From positions 123,844,088 through 123,908,087 of the forward strand of contig NC_035433.2 in the NCBI RefSeq assembly GCF_002127325.2: a stretch of 64,000 nt of DNA, read 5' to 3'. The notes beneath the pieces are model-generated. The model was not told where the DNA came from, searched no databases, and saw nothing but the letters and a program-made list of their open reading frames with translations. Both the position numbers and the translations under genes were made by a program. The first letter of the stretch is position 1. Each line of letters starts with the position of its first letter. Origin of the DNA: Helianthus annuus (Eukaryota > Streptophyta > Magnoliopsida > Asterales > Asteraceae). Positions 33,945-44,644 of this stretch are shown here, piece after piece.

Positions 33945-34415
33945 TAGTACTTAAACCAGGCGCGCGTTGCAGCGCGGGTACATCGCAAACATCGCTAATC
34001 ATATAAAAATGTGTGTTTCGACGTATACGACTGAACTCAATGTAACCTATAGAGGCATTGCAATTGGATTAAAACGTAAAGCAAATCGAGTTTATCGTAC
34101 AATCATACCGTATTATATGCGACTCGACTAATTTGAATTTATACCATCAAGTCTAAACGTATTATATGTGATCCGATTCATATGTAGAAAACATACAAAA
34201 TAAAGCACGAAAGCATATGCCAAATTTACGTCAAAACATAGCAAAGTTTAAAAGTTGAGGGGTCGGTATAAAGCATATGGGCCAAAAACGTAGATTACCA
34301 AAGTATACATAAAAATGCAAGTTACAAAAGTAGGGGGTAAAAAAGAAAAATTCTATATGAAAAAATATAAATTACAAAACTTTTATTTTTATTTTTTTTA
34401 TATATTTTCTTTGGC
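33945..34415. other. Repeat-like region left of the nuclease-like ORF
   Basis: Begins with CTAGTACTTAAACCAGGCGC and a GCGCGTTGCAGCGCG hairpin, like the ends at 6864 and 9608. AT-rich afterwards. No gene. Confidence 0.4.
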
Positions 34416-34417
34416 AA

Positions 34418-35157
34418 TTACAAAGCAATGGCAGGTAGTCGGGCAAAAAGTTGCGCCGCCACCTCCTTTTGAATAGAAAAACAAATTCTACTAAATACAA
34501 AGTTTGAAACCTTTAGCGACAAAGAATTACTATTAACGACTTTTTGAACCCGATTCAAAAGTCGCACAACGTCAGGAGCGAGACCACCAAAGGTATCAAA
34601 CGCAAACGGGACAAACACATGTTGATTCTCCAGGCAGGATTTCTCATGTTTTGCCACTTTGCTCGCCTCTACCTTGAGCACCGCTTGCCCTACGACAAAG
34701 CCCTTGTCCTTGAGCCCGACAAGGGGGGAGACTCCAGTTAGATCTACACAAGCATGTTTCCCCCCTTCCCATCCAAACACAAGAATGTCCGCCGGGCGTA
34801 AAGTGGACCTCCCCTCTAAGGGGTCAGTCAGGAAATTTACTGGAGCCTCCTTTTTGGCAGAGATCCCGGCCCGCTTAAGAACATCACATAACACATCTCT
34901 CACCCAATCATGCCGATATTTAAACCCTGGTAGCTCTTTACAGTGGATCGCGTGCTTGCCGAAAGAATCCAAACACGCTTTGCGGCATACCGGACATGGC
35001 TCGTCAACTGGGAACAAAGGAACCATCAGTCGGTATCTAAGGATAGCACGGTATTCCATAGCCGACATGTGTTGCCCCAAGCCTTCAATAGGTGCGACGG
35101 ACAGAAAATCCTGAGCATGTGGCACGTAGACATTCAAACACAGCTCTTTGCCGAGGG
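34418..35157 (-). CDS. Zinc-finger plus PD-(D/E)XK nuclease-like ORF (fragment)
   Basis: An open frame on the minus strand from just after a TAG (35172-35174) to TAA (34418-34420), about 250 codons, with no ATG before residue 30 or so; I mark the inserted block. It reads PIEGLGQHMSAMEYRAILRY, then a zinc finger CPVCRKACLDSFGKHAIHC, then HDWVRDVL, KKEAPVNFLT, a block RPADILVFGWEGGKHACVDL (acidic residues arranged as in PD-(D/E)XK nucleases), and PFAFDTFGGL. I recognise this as a domain found in uncharacterised plant ORFs, some annotated as reverse-transcriptase related, which suggests the C-terminal end of a retroelement. The block is flanked by AATTACAAA (34416-34424, 35158-35166), and the stop codon comes from that repeat. 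It has no RT here. Activity is unknown. Confidence 0.6.
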
Positions 35158-35166
35158 AATTACAAA

Positions 35167-35744
35167 ACTATAAGTTAAAAGTGAAAATTTTTCAAAGTTA
35201 AAGGTTGATGGGGAAAATAGTGCATCATATACAAAACTACCATCGTTTATGTTATATAGAAATGTAACATAGTGCATCATATATAACGGCCCAATAAACT
35301 CTGTACGTAAACATTCATATCATTTAACCTCAGTTTTTCAACAATTTGTGATTACAGCTGCTAAGAAATTATAGGATTATTGTTCATAAATATTAATTTC
35401 TAACATGTGAATGAAAATAGCTAAATTGTTTTTTTTTTTTTTTTTGTGTGTATTTTGTTTTTAATAAGCACAGTAAATTTTATAGTTTATGAATTTTGTA
35501 ACTAACTTTTGGTTTTTTATAATTTCAATCACAAGAGTTAAATGAGTTTACTTTTTTTTACAGTTTAAGATTTAAATATTGATATTATTGGAATCAGTAT
35601 TCATTATTTGTTTTCATGTTTTTCAATTAGCTACACCAATAAACCTCCAAGGGTCACGGTTACAGATTTACACCCTGCTCCACAATGCCCCATGTCTGTC
35701 TAAGAAACCGTGACCTATGTGGAACAGAAAGGAGAATAATTCTG
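35167..35744. other. Intergenic
   Basis: AT-rich with a T tract (35426-35445). No gene recognised. Confidence 0.4.
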
Positions 35745-35747
35745 TAA

Positions 35748-37574
35748 GAGGGGACGGGGCGGTCCGTTATGGACCCCCGAGCACGCGTGATCATCAATAA
35801 GCACACCGCCGCCGCCCATAGTTTAACGCGTGTTATTATTAACGCGTAATGTGTATAACGCGTGGAAAACTCAAAAAATCGACCGTTTGGATGATGACCG
35901 TTGGTTTCAACGGTAACTTTAATAAAAAAAAAATCCATTTTATCTATATATATATCCACATTTCAACCATTTTTTCATACACCAAACTATATCTTTTAAA
36001 CCATTTTAAACCCACTTCACACATTTTATATATCTTTCTCAAATGGAATTCCCTACCGATTCGACGTTTCCGGTGTCTAGCGATTCCGAGTCGTCTTCCG
36101 ACAACGACACACTAAACTATTTTGTGTCGGTGTATAACGAGCTTGATGCCGAGTCGTCCCGCCCAAAGAAGAAGATGGTCGGCCGTGATCGTATACGTGC
36201 CAACGAAGTTTTGATGAACGATTATTTTGTGGAAAACCCGCTATACAATTCCGAAACGTTTAGAGATCGTTTTCGTTTACCCAAAGAATTATTTTTAAAG
36301 ATTGTTGGAGACATCGAGGCAAGCGAGGGATGGTTTCAAGAAGGTTACGATGCGAGGGGCAAACCAAGTTTCATGCCGATTCAAAAATGCACGTCCGCCA
36401 TTCGCCAACTAGCGACAGGTAACCCACCCGATCAATATGATGAATACCTAGCTATGTCTGAAAGAACTTCACGTGAGTGTTTGCAATTTTTTTGCAATGC
36501 GGCTATTAAGTTGTATTCTAACGAGTTTTTACGAAAACCGACGAGCCACGACATCTCTCGTATTTATGCCGCACACGAGGCTAGATGGCATTTTCCCGGG
36601 ATGCTCGGTAGCATCGATTGTACACATATCGAGTGGAAAAATTGTCCAAGAGAGTTGCGAGGGGCGTATGTGAGGGGAGACATCAAAAGACCAACCATCA
36701 TACTAGAAGCGGTGGCGTCGAATGATTTATGGATTTGGCATTCGTATTTCGGTGTCCCAGGTTCAAACAACGACATCAATGTGTTGCACACGTCGCCGTT
36801 GTTCCAAAGCGTAACGGATGGTACCGCACCTTCCTCTCCTTTCTATGTGAACGGTCGACATTACAGACGAGGCTTTTATCTTGTCGATGGTATCTACCCG
36901 TCTTGGTCTGTTTTTGTGAAAGCTCCCTCATTTCCCGTCGAGGCTAAAGAAAAGGCGTTCAAAAAATTGCAAGAATCGGCAAGAAAAGATGTTGAGAGGG
37001 CGTTTGGTGTTTTAAAGGGTAGATGGGGTATACTACACCGACCGGTTCGTTCGATGACCAAGAAAGCAATACATAGCATAGTGTATGCGTGTATCATATT
37101 GCACAATATGTTGATCAAACACGACGGACGTGCAATATCCCCGGATTGGGTACCGGATCCTCCTACACAAGTTCAAGTTCCACAAGATATCAATTTACAA
37201 TTGCCTAACGAAGAAACTCACTTTCGGTTGAGATACGATTTAATCGAACTAGTAGGTTCTCTAGGTTTGGAGTTTCCGGATTCGGACGAGGAGTAGGTTT
37301 TTTTTTTTTTTAATTGTATGTTCCTAGTATGTTAAATTGAAATAGTATGTTTTAAAATTAATGAAATTTTTAATTTTAGTGTTTTATTGTTAATTTCTAA
37401 TTTAAAAATAAAAGTTAAAAAAATTGGGAGGGAGTGATAGAATCCATCACTAGTGATTCCACCCCTAGTCCATTTCTATCACTAGTGATGGAAATATGGT
37501 TGATGACATGGCATTAGTTGATTGGATAGTGGGAGTGATGGAATCAATCACTAATGATTCCACCCCTAGTCCCC
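35748..37574 (+). mobile_element. PIF/Harbinger DNA transposon with intact transposase
   Basis: Candidate ends: GAGGGGACGGGGCGG on the left and, on the opposite strand, GGGGACTAGGGGTGG on the right. TAA flanks both sides (35745-35747, 37575-37577). Between the transposase and the right end there are two direct copies of GGGAGTGAT.GAATC.ATCACTA-GTGATTCCACCCCTAGTCC (37431-37472 and 37530-37573), the second forming the end. The TIR match is short and has an indel, so the exact left boundary is tentative. No Myb-like second ORF, which autonomous PIF elements usually carry, was found within these limits. Confidence 0.65.
36043..37296 (+). CDS. PIF/Harbinger transposase (HARBI1-like nuclease)
   Basis: A single uninterrupted exon of 417 residues starting at the first ATG (MEFPTDSTFPV). 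The N-terminal third has an acidic serine-rich start and a KKKMVGRDR basic patch, then the 'NDYFVENPLY' and 'FRDRFRLPKELFLKI' blocks typical of plant PIF transposases. The DDE nuclease domain follows: D192 (GSIDCTHIEW), D244 (PGSNNDINVL), E318 (RKDVERAFGVLKGRWGIL). It ends in an acidic PDSDEE tail. Length and motif order match complete plant PIF-type transposases. The enzyme would cut at the TIRs and insert at TWA sites, normally with a Myb-like partner. A domesticated gene is possible, but flanking TIR-like repeats and a relic cousin at 2008-2723 favour a transposon. Confidence 0.9.
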   Translation: MEFPTDSTFPVSSDSESSSDNDTLNYFVSVYNELDAESSRPKKKMVGRDRIRANEVLMNDYFVENPLYNSETFRDRFRLPKELFLKIVGDIEASEGWFQEGYDARGKPSFMPIQKCTSAIRQLATGNPPDQYDEYLAMSERTSRECLQFFCNAAIKLYSNEFLRKPTSHDISRIYAAHEARWHFPGMLGSIDCTHIEWKNCPRELRGAYVRGDIKRPTIILEAVASNDLWIWHSYFGVPGSNNDINVLHTSPLFQSVTDGTAPSSPFYVNGRHYRRGFYLVDGIYPSWSVFVKAPSFPVEAKEKAFKKLQESARKDVERAFGVLKGRWGILHRPVRSMTKKAIHSIVYACIILHNMLIKHDGRAISPDWVPDPPTQVQVPQDINLQLPNEETHFRLRYDLIELVGSLGLEFPDSDEE

Positions 37575-37709
37575 TAAGAGGGTAATTTAATTTGTAGCTT
37601 AAATGAGTTCATACTAAAGACACAACCTAAAGTATTTTATTAAAAAATAGCTAATTAAATTATTACACCTCATTTTCACCTATATTCATAAAATTACCAA
37701 TCGAATTTT

Positions 37710-37937
37710 TTTTTTAACGGCAAATTTGTATCATTGACGGACCACTGGAGTATCATCGTGCCACCAGCAAAACCACCCAATCATATCCATCTCCACTAGA
37801 CAATAATGCCTATACACCAATTCAGGAGGAAACCCAATAAATATGAGAAAAACCCCCTTTGTGAGAATCAAACCCATAACCTAATAGTCATAAGATTTAT
37901 CCCACCACCAAGATACCACTAGACTATAATGACATGG
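37710..37937 (-). mobile_element. tRNA-derived SINE with 16-bp target duplication
   Basis: On the minus strand the head begins near 37930 with box A-like TAGTGGTATCTTGG and box B GGTTTGATTCTC (37874-37863), about 35 bp apart. The body runs leftward to a tail of A residues (T run 37706-37714 on the plus strand). The flanks 37694-37709 (TTACCAATCGAATTTT) and 37938-37953 (TTACCAATGGAATTTT) match in 15 of 16 bases. This is a complete, fairly young SINE insertion. Confidence 0.85.
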
Positions 37938-38145
37938 TTACCAATGGAATTTTAACCTCACTTTTCTGCACTCTACATCAAATAGTAGTCACCAAATTCA
38001 TAACTTTATTTTGATAAGAAAGTAAGATTAAAAATGAACACCCAATTAAGTTTCAAAATAAAGTTCCATTGACATCCATCAATTTACATAAAACAACAGG
38101 AGGAATGATAAACCCAAAACAAACACCACCAACTGAACACAAACC

Positions 38146-39127
<982 letters not shown>

Positions 39128-39135
39128 CATTTGTG

Positions 39136-40292
39136 AGTAAACTGCTATTTTGGTTCATGTGGTTTGAGCACTTTTGTCATTTTAGTCTAAATCTCAAACT
39201 TTTTACATCTTGGTCCCTGTGATTTGCATTTTGTTGCCATTTTGGTCCAAAACTCAAATCAGATCAGATTTAAAAAAAAAAAAAAAAACCCTGATTTTTG
39301 TCCTTTTCCTCATGGTCATTTTGCCCAACTACCCACCCCACCCCCACCCCCACCCTCACCCTATCTCCCTCTCCTTTTTCTCTTTCTCTTTATAAGAAAC
39401 TGATACCTGCTTCTCACCACCACCACCACTCTCTCCTCTCTCTAGCACCACCGCCTCCATGAACTTCACCACCGCCACCTCCTCTCCCTTCTCACCAGTG
39501 CCACCACCACCACCACCTCACCGTACAAATCTCCACTCACCACCTTCATCCCCACCCTTTAAACCCTAGCTCCACCACATTCTGCCACCAATGGATCCCT
39601 GCCGGCAATCCCGCACTGTCATCGATTGTGGGTGTTAATGGAAGATGGAGTTTGGGTGTTGCGGATGAGAAGCCGTCGTCGACAACGAATCCCCTGCAAC
39701 GAATCCCAACGAAGCACAAAATCGGAGATCTCGCACCACCATTCCCGAACAGAACAACAGATTCAACGCTCCACTGCCATAACCGCCGCTCTCTCTCTGT
39801 CTTCACCACTTTGAACAACATTTCTAGAGAGAGAAACTAGAGAGAGAGCTTCAAGCTGCATCAAGGGCGTTCTTATCGTTCGTAGGTTGCGTTCTCTTCG
39901 TCTCCGTCTTCGTTTTCTCCGCTTATCTTGTTCCGGTTCTTTTATTTCAGATCTATCTCGTTTGAAAATAAGTTTTGTAGCTTTGGATCTGGATGTTGAA
40001 TTGTGTTTTAATGTGGATGTATGTGTGTTAGTGTATTAACCCATTGGAGAAGATGATCTCAGTGGGTGATTTTGGGGAGTACAAAGTTTATATAAATTGA
40101 GATGGACAAAAATGCCCTTGCATAAAAAGACAAAACAACCAGCTTTCAACAGTTAAAAAAGGGGGTTTTTGAGTTTTGGACCAAAATGGCAACAAAATGC
40201 AAACCACAGGGACCCAGATGTAAAAAGTTTGAGATTTGGACTAAAATGGCAAAAGTGCCCAAACCACAGGGACCAAAATGGCAGTTTACTCT
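39136..40292. mobile_element. Foldback element 4 with non-palindromic cargo
   Basis: Left end GAGTAAACTGCTATTTTGG..., right end ...CCAAAATGGCAGTTTACTCT; the arms are about 150 bp and include TTGGTCCCTGTG / CACAGGGACC phrases. The flanks ACATTTGT (39128-39135 and 40293-40300) give an 8-bp duplication. Unlike elements 1-3 it carries about 830 bp between the arms: a CT- and CCACCA-rich stretch (39300-39560), a 39590-39840 segment that looks like exon or UTR sequence of a captured gene, and TCTTCGTCTCCGTCTTCG (39896-39913). No complete gene is present. Confidence 0.82.
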
Positions 40293-41875
40293 ACATTTGT
40301 TGATTTCTAGTGTATTGTCAGTGGTCATCTAGAGTATTGTCAGTAAAGGTGCAAAATTAATTAAGGGGTGCCTTGTTCCCACACCCCCTATATTTTATTT
40401 TCACATCCCTAGTGTATACGGGTCGTATACAAAATATACGGCCCGTATAGAATGTTTTTTAATAGGAAAATGCGCAGAGAATGTTTTTTTGATTTTACTA
40501 TATATGGCCCGTATATAGTTATACGAGCCGTATACATGTGTATACGATTTATAAAAACTATACGGCTCAATGGATTTATTTGGGAGGTTTTTTTGATGTT
40601 TACCAAATGTATACGGGCCGTATAACTGTATACGGGCCGTATGTATGGATGTTTTTCAAGTATGGTGTTTTTTCCCGTAAAAACACCATCATTCCAGGGT
40701 TTCTAAACTCTTCATCACCTTTAAACAACATTGATCGGAACACGCCGCTTAAATCGGAGCACAAGTAGAATAACGTTACCGATCAGTCCGTTGATCGAGT
40801 AACTAGCAAAAGAACCCGACACAAACAAGTTCTAGACAGTTTGTTATCTCATCTTTCCAAACTACAACACACGATAACTTTAAACTTTATAGTGTGTGAT
40901 TTGACCAGGGAAATGATTGGAGGTGATTGCTACTTTTAATAAGCTGTCATAGTCGTCAAATTCGATTTCAACAAATCTTTTCCTTTTCCTTCAATTTCTA
41001 GAACATTCTTCGTAAAATGAAGACGTGTCGGTGGCTATGCGAAATACAAACCGCAACCGTTTTTTACTACGGAAACGGTGGCTATGCGAAATACAAACCG
41101 CAATCTTTTGTGACTATGGGAAACACAAGTTTTCTTTTTGAGCTTGATGGATGTCTGTTATCTCAGTTTAGGCGGGCATTGTTTAAATCTGAATATAACT
41201 AGATGTTACGTGTAACTTCATTAAACCAAGAACAAAACCTATTTCGAAACACATGCGTTTGTATCAGCGTTGTTTATCACCCTGTGTGAGCATTGGAAAC
41301 CCGACAAACAGTCTTGACAACTGTGACAGCTTATCTATCTGTGTGTATCACATCCATCCTGTTATAGCAATCGATATGATTAATTTTTTTCAGATATTTT
41401 TCTAATTAGCGTTGTTAATTACCAAAAGAATGCATACACAAGTGGACGAAGCAAAGAGACCGTTGTGTATCTGAATCAGGTTCTCAAACAAACACTACTA
41501 AAGTTGAGTTGGTGATAAATACCGGAGCTGTTATCTCGGTTGTTCAGTACTTTCGTGATAATAAAACAAGCAGGCATTGATTTTGCCAAGATTGAAGGAA
41601 AGAATCTGGCTATAAGCGTTGTGGATTCTCAGCGTTATTCGAATGTAAGTGGATCGAGTGATACGCTTATCTATTTGGTCAAGGTGGGCATGGTTTGTTC
41701 GGGAGTAAATCACCACTCAAAGATCAACAACTTTGGAAGAACCCGACCGGTTTCTACAGCACAAGCACATACACAATTTGTTGGAAGAAACCGACACGTC
41801 TTCTGCTAGTTACTCTTTTCTTCGATTTCAACAAATCTTTTCAAGGTCTTAAGTGATAGACAATTGGTTATGAAG

Positions 41876-42030
41876 ACGTGTCGGGTTCTGCTAGTTATTC
41901 GGAATGTTTCAAATCATCACAGAAGACGTGCCGGGTTCTGCTAGTTATTCGGAATGTTTCGAATCATCACAGAAGACGTGTCGGGTTCTGCTAGTTATTC
42001 AGAATGTTTCGAATCATCACAGCAGACGGA
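41876..42030. repeat. Three tandem units of about 51-54 bp
   Basis: Unit 'GAAGACGTGTCGGGTTCTGC' followed by TAGTTATTCGGAATGTTTCG and AATCATCACA, three times with few differences. Related units with an AGTATGAGTCTGAGTCC insert occur at 43680-43830. Confidence 0.9.
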
Positions 42031-42669
42031 TGCGGTTTGCATATTCAATCTTCATTTCTTCATTAAAATTACAACACACGATAAAATGCTTGTAAAATTG
42101 CATCAACTCTCCTATATCAACATACTCTTCTCTAGACGCTTAGTTGTTATGAATGACAACTTGAGGGGTCTAGTTAACTTTCAGATTCAGATTCAGGAAA
42201 CAGATGATTTGTAAAAAAACCGATTGACGAAACCGAAGTTGTTATTTCTGTTGTTCAGTACTTCCGAGATCTGATCCAACCGAAATCCACAAATTCCAAT
42301 AAATTGCATTAGGAAGCTCAACTTGAACGAACGATATGTATCTTCTATCATGTGACGGACCCAATACTTGCAAGTTAAATCCACAATCAACGTACACAGG
42401 TTCAAGAGAATGGCGAGTTATTTCTGTTGATCCACAAATTTCATTGTTTAAATCAGAATCAGGATCGTTCTAATAGATTAAAGAGAATAAACCCTCGTTT
42501 CTTCATCTTCATCTTCATATTCAAATGAAAGCAGCCAAAGGTATCTACTAAAAACTATTCTCCCGAAATCCACATATTCCAACAATTTCTTCATAGATTC
42601 CGTCCGGTTTCAAAGCCGGTTGAGGATTACGAGTGTTGTACAGTCGTTCAAACCGGTTGATGATTGCAA

Positions 42670-42963
42670 GGATCGTTCTAATAGATTAAAGAGAATAAAC
42701 CAATTTTTACCATTTTACCCATTGTATACGGGCCGTATAACAATATACGGCCCGTATACTATCATCGTATACATAGTATACGATCGGTAAAAATTTTTTC
42801 ACATGCTGTATACGGTCGTATAATAGTATACGGCCCTTGTTTAAAGGGTAAAAAATGACCTAGTAAATTTTTTCACATGGTGTATACGGGCCGTATAATA
42901 GTATACGGCCCATGTAAACATGGTAAAAAATGGTTTACTCTGTTTAATCTATTACAACGATCC
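42670..42963. mobile_element. Small TIR element, GGATCGTTCTAATAG ends
   Basis: The left arm GGATCGTTCTAATAGATTAA... is mirrored by the right arm, whose opposite strand reads GGATCGTTGTAATAGATTAA...; arms are about 50 bp. Between them are two GTATACGG-type hairpins. A second copy is at 43971-44192. Single ends of the same type occur at 24, 235, 42466, 44666 and 44776. Confidence 0.75.
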
Positions 42964-43149
42964 AAAAAACGAAGAACAAAGTCAAATGTGATCAAACTTG
43001 GACATCTGACGTAAATCTTGATTCAGATATCTATTCGGTCATCTTTCCAAGCTACAACACACGATAACTTTACACTTTATATAGTGTGTGATTTGACCGG
43101 TTGTATTCAATTATTTCTGTTGATCTACAAATTCCAACAAATATTTCAC

Positions 43150-43345
43150 TCCAGTAGTTGAAACTTGAGCGCAGGAATCAATTCGAAACCCTCACCCTCA
43201 AAATCAACCAGAAACCAAAGGAAAAAGTGCTGATAATGGCTGATGATTCTTCGTTGAGGAAACCAAACGTAGACGGAGATGATAGGCCTGGTAACCGGAA
43301 GAGAAATCAATTGTATTTTTTTAGTTTCTTCTCTTGTTAAGTTTC
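43150..43345 (+). pseudogene. Possible captured first exon
   Basis: A leader-like stretch followed by ATG at 43236 and MADDSSLRKPNVDGDDRPGN, then RKRNQL and a T-rich segment with a stop. The composition and the clean ATG context look like the start of a host gene taken into the mosaic. I do not recognise the protein. Confidence 0.3.
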
Positions 43346-43970
43346 TGAACCAACCGAAATCCACAAATTCCAACAGTTTCTTCGTAGATTCCGCCCGGTT
43401 TCCAAACTCTTTCACTCAAAGTTAATATTCACTATGGTGGATGCAAGCATAAAGTTAGAAAAATACTCAAGAAGATTGAAGGGTACACAACTGAAGGTTC
43501 AGTGCACGAAAAGTTTCTTACAAACGATATGTTTCAGGAAGCTCAACTTGAACGGACGATATGTATCAACAACTTGTGAACGGGAATATGGCTATGAAGA
43601 ATATTATGGATAAACAATCCCTGGTACGGATTTTGGTGTTTTGGTAGGTTGAAAGAGGTGAATGGTAGTAGTATGAGTCTGAGTCCATTGTGGTTCGGAA
43701 TGTTTCGAATCATCACAGAAGACGTGTCGGGTTCTTCTGCTAGTAGTATGAGTCTGAGTCCATTGTGGTTCGTGAATGTTTCGAATCATCACAGAAGACG
43801 TGTCGGGTTCTGCTAGTAGTATGAGTCTGAGTCCAAGCGACGGACACAATTATTGCAAGTTAAATCCACAATCAACGTATACAGATGCAAGAGAATGGCG
43901 AGTTATTTTCAGTTATTTCTGTTGATCCACAAATTCCATTGTTTAAATCAGAATCAGGTTCTCAAGACAA

Positions 43971-44192
43971 GGATCGTTCTAATAGATCAAAGAGAATAAA
44001 CCAATTTTACCATTTTTACCCATAGTATACGGGCCGTATAACAATATACGACCCGTATACAATCATCGTATACATAGTATACGATCGGTAAAAATATTTT
44101 TTACCAATCGTATACGGCCGTATAAACGGTATACGACCCGTATACGCATGGTAAAAAATGGTAAAAACCTCTTTAATCTATTAGAACGATCC
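43971..44192. mobile_element. Small TIR element, second copy
   Basis: The left arm GGATCGTTCTAATAGATCAA is mirrored by TTTAATCTATTAGAACGATCC on the right; the interior has GTATACGG-type hairpins. The sequence to the right (AATAAACGAAGAACAAAG) nearly matches that of the first copy (AAAAAACGAAGAACAAAG), so the two may be parts of a larger duplicated block rather than independent insertions. Confidence 0.75.
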
Positions 44193-44644
44193 AATAAACG
44201 AAGAACAAAGCCTATTTTCAAAACACAGGTTCAAACAGTGCTGTAATAGGTTGTGGTTCAGCCAAAATGACATCTAGCATTACTAACGGTTCAAGTAAGT
44301 GTCTAAAATTTTGAAAATTCAGGTTTACCTTGTTAGTTTCTCAAACACTACTAAACATCTGCTTCCTGAATCTGAATCAAAATGTTAACTCTTTCACTCA
44401 TAAACCGTTAATCCCAACGCTTCTCTAAAAAAATTTCTTTCTTTCCTTTTCATGAGGTAAAACCGGTTTCAACATCAAGGGTTGTATCGGAATCAGGCGT
44501 TGGAAGGATTGTAGTAGTAGGATATTGGTACCACTGTGAAAATTGCATCAGGAAGCTCAACTTTAACGGACCCGTTATTCGACCGAGTAATCAATTGTAT
44601 TTTTTTAGTTACTTCTCTTGTTAAGTTTTTCTGACCCAACCGAA

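Noticed and set aside
35748..37574. Domesticated HARBI1-like host gene
   Set aside because: Single-exon transposase with TIR-like repeats and TAA flanks is more simply a transposon; left open as a lesser alternative in the feature.
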